Shown in pieces: positions 45,076 through 54,004 of a stretch of 64,000 nucleotides of DNA. The position numbers were made by a program, and so were the translations under genes. This stretch comes from Bifidobacterium simiarum (GTDB lineage Bacteria; Actinomycetota; Actinomycetes; Actinomycetales; Bifidobacteriaceae): positions 62,001 through 126,000 of the forward strand of contig NZ_PEBK01000006.1 of the NCBI RefSeq assembly GCF_002802905.1, given 5' to 3'. The notes under the pieces were generated by a model. The model was not told where the DNA came from, made no database searches, and was given only the letters and a program-made list of their open reading frames with translations. Every line of letters begins with the position of its first letter. Position 1 is the first letter of the stretch.

Positions 45076-48000
45076 ATGAATTCCGTTATACCTGTCATGA
45101 ATGAGACCCAGAACGTACAGGAGATGGTCTCCGCCGCGATCCGTGGCCATCGGATGTCCCCGGGGCAGACGGTGGAGCCGACGGTGGTCGCACTGATCAG
45201 CGTCGAGGACGATCTCCGGTTTTTCCCCGCCACGCTGTCGGCGGTCCTCGACCAGACCGTGGTGCCCGGCATCATCGTGGTTGCAGATTGCACCGATGCC
45301 ACGCAGTCTCCGGTCCACGGCGTGATCGAGCTTCCCGCCTCGGGTGTTCTGGGAACGGATGACTGGGTTCGCGTCAACCCGGATGCGGGCAGCAGCATCG
45401 ACGTTCAGGTGGTGAGGGCCAAGGGGTCCTCGTCGTTCGGCGACGCCATCCATCGCGCCTTGGATCAGGTGAGTCTTCCCGCCCGCACGCGTGCGCTGTG
45501 GCTGCTGCATGACGATTCGCGGCCCGCCGACGCCCGATGCCTGGAGAATCTGCTGGAGGCGTGGAGGAACGCGCCGACGGCGTCGGTGCTGGGATGCAAG
45601 CAGCGTGCATGGTCCGGCGACGCCCTGCATGACGTCGGCCGCTATGCCACGATGCGTCACGGCGTCGCCTCGCTGGTCGTCGATGGGGAACCGGATCAGG
45701 AGCAGTACGATTCCCGGCAGGACGTGTTCATGGTCGATCTCGCCGGGGCTGTGGTTTCGTTGCAGACGTGGCGCGAGCTCGGCGGCATCACCCGGTCCAT
45801 GGGAACGTTCGGGCAGTCCGCCGACTTCTGCCGCAGGGTCTGCCTCTCCGGCGGCAGGGTGGTGGTGGTTCCCCGCAGCGTCATGGCCCATCGGCGCGCC
45901 CGGTTCGAGGGGCTGCGTACCCGCAACGGCCATCCCGTAGGGGAGGGGCTCGGTCCGGCGAATCATTACGCGGCGAAGGTGGATGCCCGCGAACGGTACC
46001 GGATCACCGACATCCCCGGCGCTCTCTGGCTTCCGCTGTGGCTGTGGCGCCTGCTGGTCTCCGTGGTGCTGTTCTTCGCCCTGCTTGCCGGAAAGCGTCC
46101 CTATGAGGGGGCGTGCGAGCTCGGGGCGCCATGGCGTGCGCTGGTATGGCTTCCGTCGGCCTTCGGCGCGCGTCGACGCGTGACGAAGCAGACGAAGACG
46201 ACGTTGCGGCAGCTGTCGGTGCTGGTGGCCCGGCGCGATCAGATCTCGCGCTGGCGCGAACGATCGGAGGCGTTCTCCAACGCCAAGGACGTGCCGCTGC
46301 TCAGCCCGCTTGCCGTGGAACACCTGCGTGTGCAGCGCCGACGTCGTCTGATGTGGGCGCTGGCGATGGCGTTGCTCGCGCTGGCCGCCGGACTGGCGTC
46401 GAATTTCACGGTGCTGCGTGCGGCGTTCTCCGGCGCGGGACTGCATTCCGCCACGTTGGCGCCGTCCTCCGCGTCGCTGCGTCAGGTGTTCGAGTCGGCG
46501 ACGAGCCTGTACTCCTACGGCAACGGACTCGGCGCGTGGGCGCCGCCGGCGCCGTTCCTGCTGGTGCTGCTCGCGGCGTGCGCACTGACCGCCGGGCACG
46601 TCGCCCAGGCCATCGCGCTGATCGTGTTCCTTGCGGCGCCGCTGTCCGCGCTGTCGTTCTGGGCCCTGGCCGGCATCTTCACCCGATCGAATCCCGTGCG
46701 CGTGGCGTGCGGCCTGCTGTGGTGCGTGCTGGGCGGCCTGATGGGTCTGTACGCGCAGGGCAATCTTCCCATGCTCATGGTCATGGTGTTCCTGCCGGCC
46801 GGCATGGCGTTCGTCTTCCGTGCGGTGGGCATGTACCAGACCGAGGACGTGATCTCCCCGCGGGCCTCCGTGCAGTCGGCCGCGCTCTCCTCGCTGTGCC
46901 TGGCCGTGGTCTGCGCTTCGGAGCCGCAGCTGGTCCTGCCGCTGCTGGTGGTGTTCGTCGCGTTCATGATCCTCGTACGGTCCCATCGGCTCATGCTGCT
47001 GCTCATCCCGGTGCCGGGCGCGTTCATGCTGGCGCCCACGCTGATGAACATCGTGACGAACCCCGGCAACGGGTCGTACCGTCAACTGTTCGGCGACGTC
47101 ATGATCCCCGATGCTCAGGTGAACGGCACCGTCTCCGCCGCGAATCTGTTCGACGTGATCCGGCGTGCCATCGGTCTGGGCTCCTCCTCCGGCCTTTCCG
47201 GTGTGGGCTTCGCCGCCGTGGCGGCGGATCCGATGACATGGCTGCTGGAAGCGAGCGTCGCGGTGCTGCTCGTCTTCGCGGTCGCCGCCCTGTTCCTGCC
47301 GTTCGCGCTGCGCGTCTCGCGCATGATGTGGGTCATCGTGGTTTCGGGTGCGGCCGTGGCCGTCATCGCATCCCGCGTGGCGATCGCGCCGGGATCCACG
47401 GCGTCGGTGGCGGGCACCGTGCTCCCCGGCGTCGCCTTCATGATGCTTGGTCTGCTGGCCTGCACCTGCGTGGTGGCCGGCCGCGCCGCACACCCGTTCA
47501 GCCCGCTCGTCAGAAGGTCGCAGGGCGATACCTCCGCCCGGATCGAGCAGCGTCAGCGTCGTCACTACGCCCGACGCAACCTGATCATCGTGGCACGCGC
47601 CCTGCTGGTGCTGCTGCTGGTGTCGTGCATCGCGCTGTGGGGCGCCGTCTGCGGCGTGCGTGCCCAGCGTGGCGAACACCTCGACACCCAGCAGGTCGAA
47701 CTGCCGCTGATCGCGCAGGACTTCCTCTCGGCGAGTCCGCGACACCGCATTCTGGCCCTGAGCGCACGGTCGTCGACCTCCGTCGACTATGCCGTGATGC
47801 GCACCGCGCGAGGGGATCTGATCGACGCATCCCCGGCGATCAACGTGATGCGTACCGTCGAGCCGATGAGCAAGAACGAGAAGACCCTTGCCGACAGCAG
47901 CGCCCGGCTGCTGCTCAACAACGACGACGAGGCCATTTCCGCATTGACCAAGCTGGGTATCGGCGGAATCTACGTGCCGTACGCCGAGGATTCCGCGACC

Positions 48001-48243
48001 AGCACGCTGGTGTCGAACATTCTGGCCAGCAGCGGCACCCAGAGCGTGGTCAGCAATGATTCGGGGACCTATGTGCGTCTGACCGTCGCCGACGCCAACG
48101 ATCAGGGATTCGACGACGGCGTGCGACGAACGGCGTTGGGGAACCCCTGGCGCAGGGCGTGGGTGGCGTGCATGGCGGTGGTGATCGTCCTGTACTGCAT
48201 CGTCGCCTTCCCGAGATTCCATAGATACGAGGTGGGAGCATGA
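45076..48243 (+). CDS. Large membrane glycosyltransferase (GT2 domain with polytopic C-terminal part)
   Basis: 1055 residues from ATG 45076; GTG 45067 is also open. No spaced ribosome site exists, but TACAGT at 45063 sits where a -10 box would be for a leaderless mRNA. Residues about 25-330 form a GT-A domain: TVVALISVEDDLRFFPATLSAVL, LLHDDSRPADARC (DxD-like), LAGAVVSLQTWRELGG. About ten or more membrane helices span 330-870, followed by an extracellular C-terminal region. Actinobacterial homologues sit beside WhiB2 with a DUF5719 partner and are linked to cell-wall polymer assembly. It overlaps the DUF5719 gene by four bases. Confidence 0.85.
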   Translation: MNSVIPVMNETQNVQEMVSAAIRGHRMSPGQTVEPTVVALISVEDDLRFFPATLSAVLDQTVVPGIIVVADCTDATQSPVHGVIELPASGVLGTDDWVRVNPDAGSSIDVQVVRAKGSSSFGDAIHRALDQVSLPARTRALWLLHDDSRPADARCLENLLEAWRNAPTASVLGCKQRAWSGDALHDVGRYATMRHGVASLVVDGEPDQEQYDSRQDVFMVDLAGAVVSLQTWRELGGITRSMGTFGQSADFCRRVCLSGGRVVVVPRSVMAHRRARFEGLRTRNGHPVGEGLGPANHYAAKVDARERYRITDIPGALWLPLWLWRLLVSVVLFFALLAGKRPYEGACELGAPWRALVWLPSAFGARRRVTKQTKTTLRQLSVLVARRDQISRWRERSEAFSNAKDVPLLSPLAVEHLRVQRRRRLMWALAMALLALAAGLASNFTVLRAAFSGAGLHSATLAPSSASLRQVFESATSLYSYGNGLGAWAPPAPFLLVLLAACALTAGHVAQAIALIVFLAAPLSALSFWALAGIFTRSNPVRVACGLLWCVLGGLMGLYAQGNLPMLMVMVFLPAGMAFVFRAVGMYQTEDVISPRASVQSAALSSLCLAVVCASEPQLVLPLLVVFVAFMILVRSHRLMLLLIPVPGAFMLAPTLMNIVTNPGNGSYRQLFGDVMIPDAQVNGTVSAANLFDVIRRAIGLGSSSGLSGVGFAAVAADPMTWLLEASVAVLLVFAVAALFLPFALRVSRMMWVIVVSGAAVAVIASRVAIAPGSTASVAGTVLPGVAFMMLGLLACTCVVAGRAAHPFSPLVRRSQGDTSARIEQRQRRHYARRNLIIVARALLVLLLVSCIALWGAVCGVRAQRGEHLDTQQVELPLIAQDFLSASPRHRILALSARSSTSVDYAVMRTARGDLIDASPAINVMRTVEPMSKNEKTLADSSARLLLNNDDEAISALTKLGIGGIYVPYAEDSATSTLVSNILASSGTQSVVSNDSGTYVRLTVADANDQGFDDGVRRTALGNPWRRAWVACMAVVIVLYCIVAFPRFHRYEVGA

Positions 48244-49790
48244 GCACAGGTACACGTCGCGAACATCGGGCGAACGGCTCCGGATCCCGCGTTCGCTCCG
48301 CAGGCAAGATCGTGATGTCGGCGGTCACCGTCATCGGACTCGTCGGCGCCTTCGCATTGCTGGGAACCGACCTGCTGCCCGCATCCACTGATCGGGGTTC
48401 GATCGAAGGCGGTCATTCGGCGAAGGTCGGTCAGACCGTGCTGCAGTCGTACTGCCCGGCCCGTATGCGACTGGCCGACACCGGCTCCTACGGGGATTCC
48501 GAGTATCAGGTCTCCGAAGGCAACAACACCGGTCGGACGATGTTCGCGGCCTTCGGATCGGTCTACGATTCCGACATCGCCCGTCTTGACGGCAGCCATG
48601 CCCAGAAGACGCAGTCGGTGGATCTTACCGATACGACCAAGGCGTTCGTCCATGCCAGCAATTCCACCGATCAGGCGCTGGTCCAGACCACGCGCATGCT
48701 GGACATGAGCCAGGGCTCCGGATCCGCCGCCTCGACGGTGTCATGGGCCACCGAAGGCGATCTCAAGGGGGTGTCGGCGACGCGCTGCGTCACCCCGCAG
48801 CTGTCGCAGTCGTTCCTGCTGCCTTCCACGCAGACGGGATGGACCCATCAGATGGTGCTGGCCAATCCTTCGGACAAGTCCACATCGGTGAGGATCTCCG
48901 CATGGGGCGCGAGCAACGGCAGGAGCATCGCACTGGCCACCGACAGCACGGTGACCGTGGCCGGCCAGTCCGAGACGATGGTGAATCTCTCCGCGGCGGC
49001 GCCGGATGAGCGTGCGGTCTACGTGTCGGTCGTCAGCGAGACTACGGCCGTGGCCGCGGTCGTCAGGACGGTCCATATGGACGGCCTGACGTCGAAGGGC
49101 TCCGACTTCGCCACGCCGCTGGCCGACGCCGACAGGCGGATCATCCTGCCCGGCATGCAGTCCGGGGCGACCGCGACCGTCGACCTGTTCTCCGGGAAGG
49201 ACGCCTCCGCGACGCTGTCGTGGATCACCCGCGGCGGGCTGAAGGAAGCCAAGAAGACCACGATCAAGGCCAACACCGTTGGGAGGGTTTCCCTGGGCGA
49301 GGTCCCGGCGAACACCGTGGGCGTCCTGGTCGAATCGGATGACGCCATCCGCGCCGCGGCGATCTGTGACCTCAATGGTTCGGGCGATTCGCAGTCGGAC
49401 TTCTCCCTGATCAACGGCGTGACCTCGACCAGGATCAGCGGACTCGTTTTCCCGCAGGGTGTGAAGGCCACGCTGAATCTGGTCAACACCGCCGACAAGG
49501 ACGCCGCCGTCACGCTCGTGGGGTACAAGGAGGACGGCTCCCGCGCCGGCGAAAAGGACCTTACCGTTCCCGCACGGTCCGGCATCTGGCTCCAGCCGTC
49601 GGACGTGGCCTCATCGATCGCCGCCATGACGATGAGCGATGCGAGCGGCAGCGTGGCATGGGGCGGACTCGTCCACGTCGCCGATGTGGACAATGCCAAG
49701 GTGAGGGGCATCGCGTTCCTTGAACCGACCAGCCTCATGCCGGTGCAGGCCACCGTCCGTACCACCCAGTCCCTCAACGTCGTTCGCTGA
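48240..49790 (+). CDS. DUF5719 family secreted/membrane-anchored protein
   Basis: 516 residues; ATG overlaps the glycosyltransferase stop (ATGA), indicating coupling. One N-terminal membrane anchor (VMSAVTVIGLVGAFALLGTDLL) leads an extracellular beta-rich domain with repeated strand patterns such as MVLANPSDKSTSVRISAWG and LNLVNTADKDAAVTLVGY. DUF5719 proteins always appear to travel with this glycosyltransferase; no activity is known. A role as accessory or substrate-presenting subunit is inference. Confidence 0.85.
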   Translation: MSTGTRREHRANGSGSRVRSAGKIVMSAVTVIGLVGAFALLGTDLLPASTDRGSIEGGHSAKVGQTVLQSYCPARMRLADTGSYGDSEYQVSEGNNTGRTMFAAFGSVYDSDIARLDGSHAQKTQSVDLTDTTKAFVHASNSTDQALVQTTRMLDMSQGSGSAASTVSWATEGDLKGVSATRCVTPQLSQSFLLPSTQTGWTHQMVLANPSDKSTSVRISAWGASNGRSIALATDSTVTVAGQSETMVNLSAAAPDERAVYVSVVSETTAVAAVVRTVHMDGLTSKGSDFATPLADADRRIILPGMQSGATATVDLFSGKDASATLSWITRGGLKEAKKTTIKANTVGRVSLGEVPANTVGVLVESDDAIRAAAICDLNGSGDSQSDFSLINGVTSTRISGLVFPQGVKATLNLVNTADKDAAVTLVGYKEDGSRAGEKDLTVPARSGIWLQPSDVASSIAAMTMSDASGSVAWGGLVHVADVDNAKVRGIAFLEPTSLMPVQATVRTTQSLNVVR

Positions 49791-49803
49791 TCAGCGCATT
49801 CGG

Positions 49804-50274
49804 TTAGAAGCCCCAGTCCGGGTCAATATCTTCGGGATGCTTGCCGGTCAGGTCGGCGAGCCGGGCGACGATCTCGTCGCGGATGATGAACTGCATGTCG
49901 ATGCGGTCGCGGGCGCGCTGCTCGATCGGCTTGCGGTACAGCACGATTCGCGCGGGAATGCCGTGGTTGGCGGGGAAGCTCTGCGACAGCGCGACCCTGC
50001 GGGACTCCCACGACACCGGCGCCGACGCGGGGACGTCCTCCACCGCGCACTGCACGTCCCTGAGCAGTTCCGGCCATGCCGCGTTGAGCCGCTTGAGCTG
50101 GGCCACCACCATGCCGTCGAAGGCGCCCGACTTGGTCCGGTATCGGGGCAGCCTGATGCCGAATGTGGCCTGACGCAGGCCGCGGCCGTGCTTGTTGCGG
50201 TAGACCTTGCGCTCCCAGGGCAGTGCCGAGGGCTTGGAAAAAACGAGGTTGGCGTTGTGGGATTCTCGGGTCAT
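49804..50274 (-). CDS. PF06262-like metallopeptidase-family protein lacking a recognisable HEXXH
   Basis: 156 residues from ATG 50274 with GGAAGG upstream. It resembles the actinobacterial 'metallopeptidase family protein' found beside DUF5719: RNKHGRGLRQ at the start, PRYRTKSGAFDGMVVAQLKRL, CAVEDVPASAP, PARIVLYRKPIEQRA and the DPEDIDP-like end (KHPEDIDPDWGF). The zinc motif expected near RDEIVARLADL is absent, so peptidase activity is doubtful. Convergent with the DUF5719 gene. Confidence 0.7.
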   Translation of the reverse strand: MTRESHNANLVFSKPSALPWERKVYRNKHGRGLRQATFGIRLPRYRTKSGAFDGMVVAQLKRLNAAWPELLRDVQCAVEDVPASAPVSWESRRVALSQSFPANHGIPARIVLYRKPIEQRARDRIDMQFIIRDEIVARLADLTGKHPEDIDPDWGF

Positions 50275-50381
50275 GCCTTCCAGAGTAACGCAGGGGAAGA
50301 CACGACGGGTGTTCCACGGCGAAACCGGTTGTGGCATGTGCGATAATGCAAGGACAGCGCACGTGTCATAAGGAGTTGTGA

Positions 50382-51206
50382 ATGGACCCCGTCATCATTC
50401 ATCAGTGGGATTCCGTGGACTGGCGGGAGCTGATCACGCGGATCGACGCGATCGGCTTCGATCTCGATACCACCTTGGCGATCTCCAAGCAGCCGATGAC
50501 CGATGAGATGGCCGAGGCGTTCTCCGCCCTCACCAGACGAATGCCGTGCGCGGTGGTGTCCGGAGGCAAATACCAGCTGTTCGAGCGGCAGATCCTCTCC
50601 CGGATCGGGGACATGGCCGATCGGACCAATCTGCATCTCATGCCCACCAGCGGCACCCGCTATTATGCGTGGGACGGTACGGCATGGCGGTGCCGGTATG
50701 CGCATGACCTCGATCCCGCCGACCGTGACGCCGCGATCGCCTCCCTGACCAGACACGCCAAGGAGCTCGGCCTGTGGCTGGCCGACGATCAGGTCCGGGG
50801 GGAGCGGATTGAGGATCGCGGCAGCCAGATCACCTTCTCCGCCCTCGGCCAGATGGCCACTCCCGCGGCCAAGGAGGCGTGGGATCCGGACCGCAGGAAG
50901 AAGAACGCCCTCGCCGCCGCGGTGGCCGCCGACCTGCCGCAGCTGACGGTCCGGTCAGGAGGCTCCACCAGCGTGGACGTGGTGGCCAAGGGCATCGACA
51001 AGTCCTATGCCATCCGCAGGCTCTCCGGATTGCTGGATGTTCCGGTGGCGAGGATCGGGTTCGTGGGGGACCGGATGGATCCGGATGGCAATGATTATCC
51101 CGCCGCGGCGGCGGGCACGTTCGCGGTACATGTCACTCGACCGCAGGACACGCTGAACGTGATCCATGGACTGCTTGACGCGTTTTCGACTGGTCTCGGA
51201 GCATGA
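50382..51206 (+). CDS. HAD-IIB hydrolase (phosphomannomutase-like)
   Basis: 274 residues. HAD motif I is AIGFDLDTTLA (nucleophile Asp), motif II AVVSGGKYQLF, and motif IV GDRMDPDGNDYPAA. GNDYP and RSGGSTSVDVVAKGIDKSYAI recall the eukaryotic-type phosphomannomutase branch. Probably a sugar phosphatase. The second Asp of DxD is retained. The start has AAGGAGTT upstream, and the stop overlaps the ComF gene by four bases. Confidence 0.85.
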   Translation: MDPVIIHQWDSVDWRELITRIDAIGFDLDTTLAISKQPMTDEMAEAFSALTRRMPCAVVSGGKYQLFERQILSRIGDMADRTNLHLMPTSGTRYYAWDGTAWRCRYAHDLDPADRDAAIASLTRHAKELGLWLADDQVRGERIEDRGSQITFSALGQMATPAAKEAWDPDRRKKNALAAAVAADLPQLTVRSGGSTSVDVVAKGIDKSYAIRRLSGLLDVPVARIGFVGDRMDPDGNDYPAAAAGTFAVHVTRPQDTLNVIHGLLDAFSTGLGA

Positions 51207-51970
51207 ACGGATCCGCGTCCTCCGTCGTGCGGCATGTGCCGCGTCCCGTGGCCTCGCTGTGCCGGGGGATACGCGACGTCATGCTGCCGCGGGGATGCGC
51301 GGGATGTGACATGCCGGACGAGACCCTGTGCCCGTCATGCCGCGGACTGTTCTCCCAATGCGTGGTCAGGCCGATGCCGGCCTCCCTGTTCGCACTTCGT
51401 GGCATCTGCGCATGCGCGACGTATCGCGGTCCGGTGCGGCGGGCGATCCTGCAGTGGAAGGACCATGGCGACGAGGAGATCACCCGTGACCTGTGCGCGG
51501 CGTTGCGCGCCTGCGTGCGAAACAGCGGCGTCGGCCGGGCGCTGGGATCCTGTGACCGTGTGCTGGTGGTGCCGGTGCCGTCATCCCCGGCGTCGATGAG
51601 ACGGCGCGGCCGCCGGCATACGCTGCCGCTGGCCACGGCCGTATCGGAGCAGCTGGTGGCCGACGGCGTGAACGCCGAAGTCGAGTCGGCACTGAACATC
51701 CGGGGAGTGCGGTCGAAGTCCGTGCAGCAGATCGGCGCCGCGCAGCGTTCGGGACGACTTGCCGATCATCTCGAGGTCCGTTCCCGGTACGCCTACGCCG
51801 CCGATTCGGGAACGGATGCCGTGGGGACGACTGTCTCGGGAACGACTGCGGTGATCCTCGTCGACGACATCGTCACCACCGGCTCCACGCTGCGGCAGTG
51901 CGCGAAGGTGCTGAAGGCCGTCGGGCTGCCCGTGGCCACGGCGTTCTCCCTCGCGCAGGTGCCGGACTGA
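51203..51970 (+). CDS. ComF family protein (phosphoribosyltransferase-like)
   Basis: 255 residues. The N-terminal zinc ribbon is CAGCDMPDETLCPSC. The phosphoribosyltransferase fold contains QWKDHGDEEITRDL, VPVPSSPASMRRRGRRH and the PRPP motif VILVDDIVTTGSTL. In competent bacteria ComF helps DNA uptake or processing; here the role is open. Coupled to the HAD gene. Confidence 0.9.
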   Translation: MNGSASSVVRHVPRPVASLCRGIRDVMLPRGCAGCDMPDETLCPSCRGLFSQCVVRPMPASLFALRGICACATYRGPVRRAILQWKDHGDEEITRDLCAALRACVRNSGVGRALGSCDRVLVVPVPSSPASMRRRGRRHTLPLATAVSEQLVADGVNAEVESALNIRGVRSKSVQQIGAAQRSGRLADHLEVRSRYAYAADSGTDAVGTTVSGTTAVILVDDIVTTGSTLRQCAKVLKAVGLPVATAFSLAQVPD

Positions 51971-51996
51971 CGACTCTGATCGTTCGGGAACGGGGG

Positions 51997-53121
51997 TCAT
52001 TCGTCCTCGGTGATGTGATACTTGGGCAGCGTGATCTCGAAGTTCGCACCCCGCTCGTCGGGAACCACCCTGACGGTGCCGCCATGCAATCCGGCGGCCC
52101 AGCGGGCGATGGACAATCCGAGGCCGGTGCCTCCCGAGCCGGTTCCCGGCCGTCCGGTGCCCTTGACGTACCGGCGGAAGATCAGGCTTCTGGCCTCCTC
52201 GGGGATCTGCGAGCCGTAGTTCACCACGTTGGTCACCACGGTGCCGTTCGCCTCGTCCTCATGGGTCTCGATCAGTACCGAAGTGCCGTCGGGGGAGTGC
52301 TTGAGCGCGTTGGCGATGATGTTCGTGAACAGTTGCCGCAGCCGGTTGGGATCGCCTTCCATGCGCAGATCCTTCGGCACGTTGACGTGGATGTCGTGGG
52401 CATGTCCACCGTCGGCGAGCTCCAGCGGCTTGACCGTCTCGTCCATGAAGTCGGCGAAGTCGAAGATCTCGATCTCCAGGCTGGCGGCGCCGGCCTCCAC
52501 GCGCGACATGTCGAGCAGGAACGCGATGAGGTCGGAAAGCTTGTGCGTCTGATCCAGAATGCCTTCCAGATTCGCCGGCGTGGGCTCCACGACGCCGTCG
52601 GCCATGTTCTCCACCAGCGCCTGCAGCGCCGAAACCGGCGTGCGCAGCTCGTGGCTGACATTGGCCACCATGTCGCGGCGCATCTGGTCGGCGTGCTCGA
52701 GCTCTTCGGCCATCTCGTTGAAGGATCGCGCCAGCTGGCCGATCTCATCGCGCGAATCCGTGGCGGTCTTCACCCGAACGGTGTAGTCGCCGTCGGCCAT
52801 GGCCTTGGCGGCATCCCTCATCTGCCGCAATGGGGCGGTGAGCCCGTGGGAGAACAGGTAGGTGAACCCCAGCGCCACGATCATCGACAATGGCATCGCC
52901 AGCCAGCCGCTCCATCCCCATTTGAGGAACTGCCATGCGAGGATGAAGGCGATGGACGACGCCACGACGATCAGCACGCTCAGCTCGGCCTTCAGCGAGG
53001 AGAACACGCCGATCGGCCGGCTGTCCTTCATGGCCTGATGGTGTCTGGCGAAGGCGTTCGTTGCCAGTTTGGCTTTCGTCGTGCTTTTCCTCGGCTTGCC
53101 GGATTGCTTCGAAGGCTGCAT
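51997..53121 (-). CDS. Sensor histidine kinase of a two-component system
   Basis: 374 residues from ATG 53121, seven bases after the response regulator stop; a start at 53157 would overlap that gene. Two membrane helices (AELSVLIVVASSIAFILAW, AMPLSMIVALGFTYLF) are joined by a loop of only about ten residues, so there is no extracellular sensor domain. A HAMP linker (PLRQMRDAAKAMADGDYTVRV), the H box (MVANVSHELRTPVSAL), the N box (NIIANALKHSPDG) and the G box (GTGLGLSIARWAA) follow. It phosphorylates the regulator encoded just upstream. Confidence 0.93.
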   Translation of the reverse strand: MQPSKQSGKPRKSTTKAKLATNAFARHHQAMKDSRPIGVFSSLKAELSVLIVVASSIAFILAWQFLKWGWSGWLAMPLSMIVALGFTYLFSHGLTAPLRQMRDAAKAMADGDYTVRVKTATDSRDEIGQLARSFNEMAEELEHADQMRRDMVANVSHELRTPVSALQALVENMADGVVEPTPANLEGILDQTHKLSDLIAFLLDMSRVEAGAASLEIEIFDFADFMDETVKPLELADGGHAHDIHVNVPKDLRMEGDPNRLRQLFTNIIANALKHSPDGTSVLIETHEDEANGTVVTNVVNYGSQIPEEARSLIFRRYVKGTGRPGTGSGGTGLGLSIARWAAGLHGGTVRVVPDERGANFEITLPKYHITEDE

Positions 53122-53128
53122 GGCGATG

Positions 53129-53848
53129 TCACTTGGATTCCGGCGGCTCGAACGCATAGCCGACGCCGTGCACGGTGCGGATCAGTGCCGGGCCGAGCTT
53201 GTGCCGCAGCGCCTTGACGTGGGAGTCCACGGTGCGGGTGCCCGAGGCGTCGACCCAGTCCCAGACCTCCTCGAGCAGCTTCTCGCGGGTGAGTACGGAC
53301 TTGGGACGCCGCGCCAGCGTGGCCAGCAGATCGAATTCGGTGGGGGTCAGATGCACTTCGGTGCCGTCCAGCGTGACGATGCGCTGCGCCGGATCGATCA
53401 CCAGCGAGCCGAAGTCGAGGAGCTTCTCGTTCTCCGAGTTCTTGGCGATCACCTTCGCCCGTTCCACGCGCCGCAGCAGCGCCTTGCACCGCGCGATGAG
53501 CTCGCGCATGGAGAACGGCTTGGTCATGTAGTCGTCGGCGCCGGCACCGAGCCCGATCACCTTGTCGGCCTCGTCGTCACGGGCGGTGAGGATCATCACC
53601 GGGACGGGACGGGCCGCCACGATGCGCTTGGTGGCCTCCAGGCCATCCATCACGGGAAGCATGATGTCCATGATCACCAGATCCGGTTTGAGTTGTGCGG
53701 CGGCCTGCACGGCGCTGGCTCCGTCGCCCGCCACCCTGGCGTTCCATCCTTCCGCGGTGAGTCGCTGGGCGATGGCCGTGGCGAGCGTGGGCTCGTCCTC
53801 CACGACGAGAATAGTGCGCTGCGCGGTCCGTGAATCCATGCTGTTCAT
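53129..53848 (-). CDS. OmpR/PhoB-family response regulator
   Basis: 239 residues. Receiver domain: ILVVEDEP, phospho-acceptor Asp61 in VIMDIMLPVMDG, LTAR and MTKPF. The winged-helix DNA-binding domain is HLTPTEFDLLATLARRPKSVLTREKLLEEVW...TVDSHVKALRHKLG. It precedes its kinase in an operon and has a repeat-bearing promoter immediately upstream, suggesting autoregulation. Confidence 0.95.
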   Translation of the reverse strand: MNSMDSRTAQRTILVVEDEPTLATAIAQRLTAEGWNARVAGDGASAVQAAAQLKPDLVIMDIMLPVMDGLEATKRIVAARPVPVMILTARDDEADKVIGLGAGADDYMTKPFSMRELIARCKALLRRVERAKVIAKNSENEKLLDFGSLVIDPAQRIVTLDGTEVHLTPTEFDLLATLARRPKSVLTREKLLEEVWDWVDASGTRTVDSHVKALRHKLGPALIRTVHGVGYAFEPPESK

Positions 53849-53875
53849 ACCGATATGTGCCTTTGCCTAGTCGTC

Positions 53876-53913
53876 AATATCTCAAATATCCCATGATATC
53901 TCAAATATCCCAT
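53876..53913 (-). promoter_or_regulatory. Response regulator promoter overlapped by an 18-bp direct repeat
   Basis: ATATCTCAAATATCCCAT occurs at 53877-53894 and 53896-53913 without mismatch. Read on the minus strand, TTGAGA (53904-53899), 17 bases and GATATT (53881-53876) form a good promoter about 30 bases before the start codon. The repeated element is thus a likely operator. Confidence 0.65.
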
Positions 53914-53922
53914 TCATCATAC

Positions 53923-53952
53923 GTAAGGCCCCGGAATGATCCGGGGCCTTAC
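53923..53952 (-). terminator. Terminator hairpin after glgB
   Basis: GTAAGGCCCCGG (53923-53934) pairs with CCGGGGCCTTAC (53941-53952), with a 6-base loop. It insulates the response-regulator promoter from glgB. Confidence 0.75.
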
Positions 53953-53976
53953 GGTTCAGTGATGAAGGGACTTCAC

Positions 53977-54004
53977 TACTTCGCGGGCTTTACTTCGCGG
54001 GCTT
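53977..54004 (-). repeat. 14-bp perfect tandem repeat containing the glgB stop codon
   Basis: TACTTCGCGGGCTT at 53977-53990 and 53991-54004, identical. On the minus strand the gene stops with TAA at 53992-53990, and the duplicate supplies a further TAG in another frame. Confidence 0.9.

Noticed and set aside
44506-48255. 1249-residue minus-strand frame opposite whiB2 and the glycosyltransferase
   Set aside because: Arg/His/Gln-rich shadow frame with no motif.
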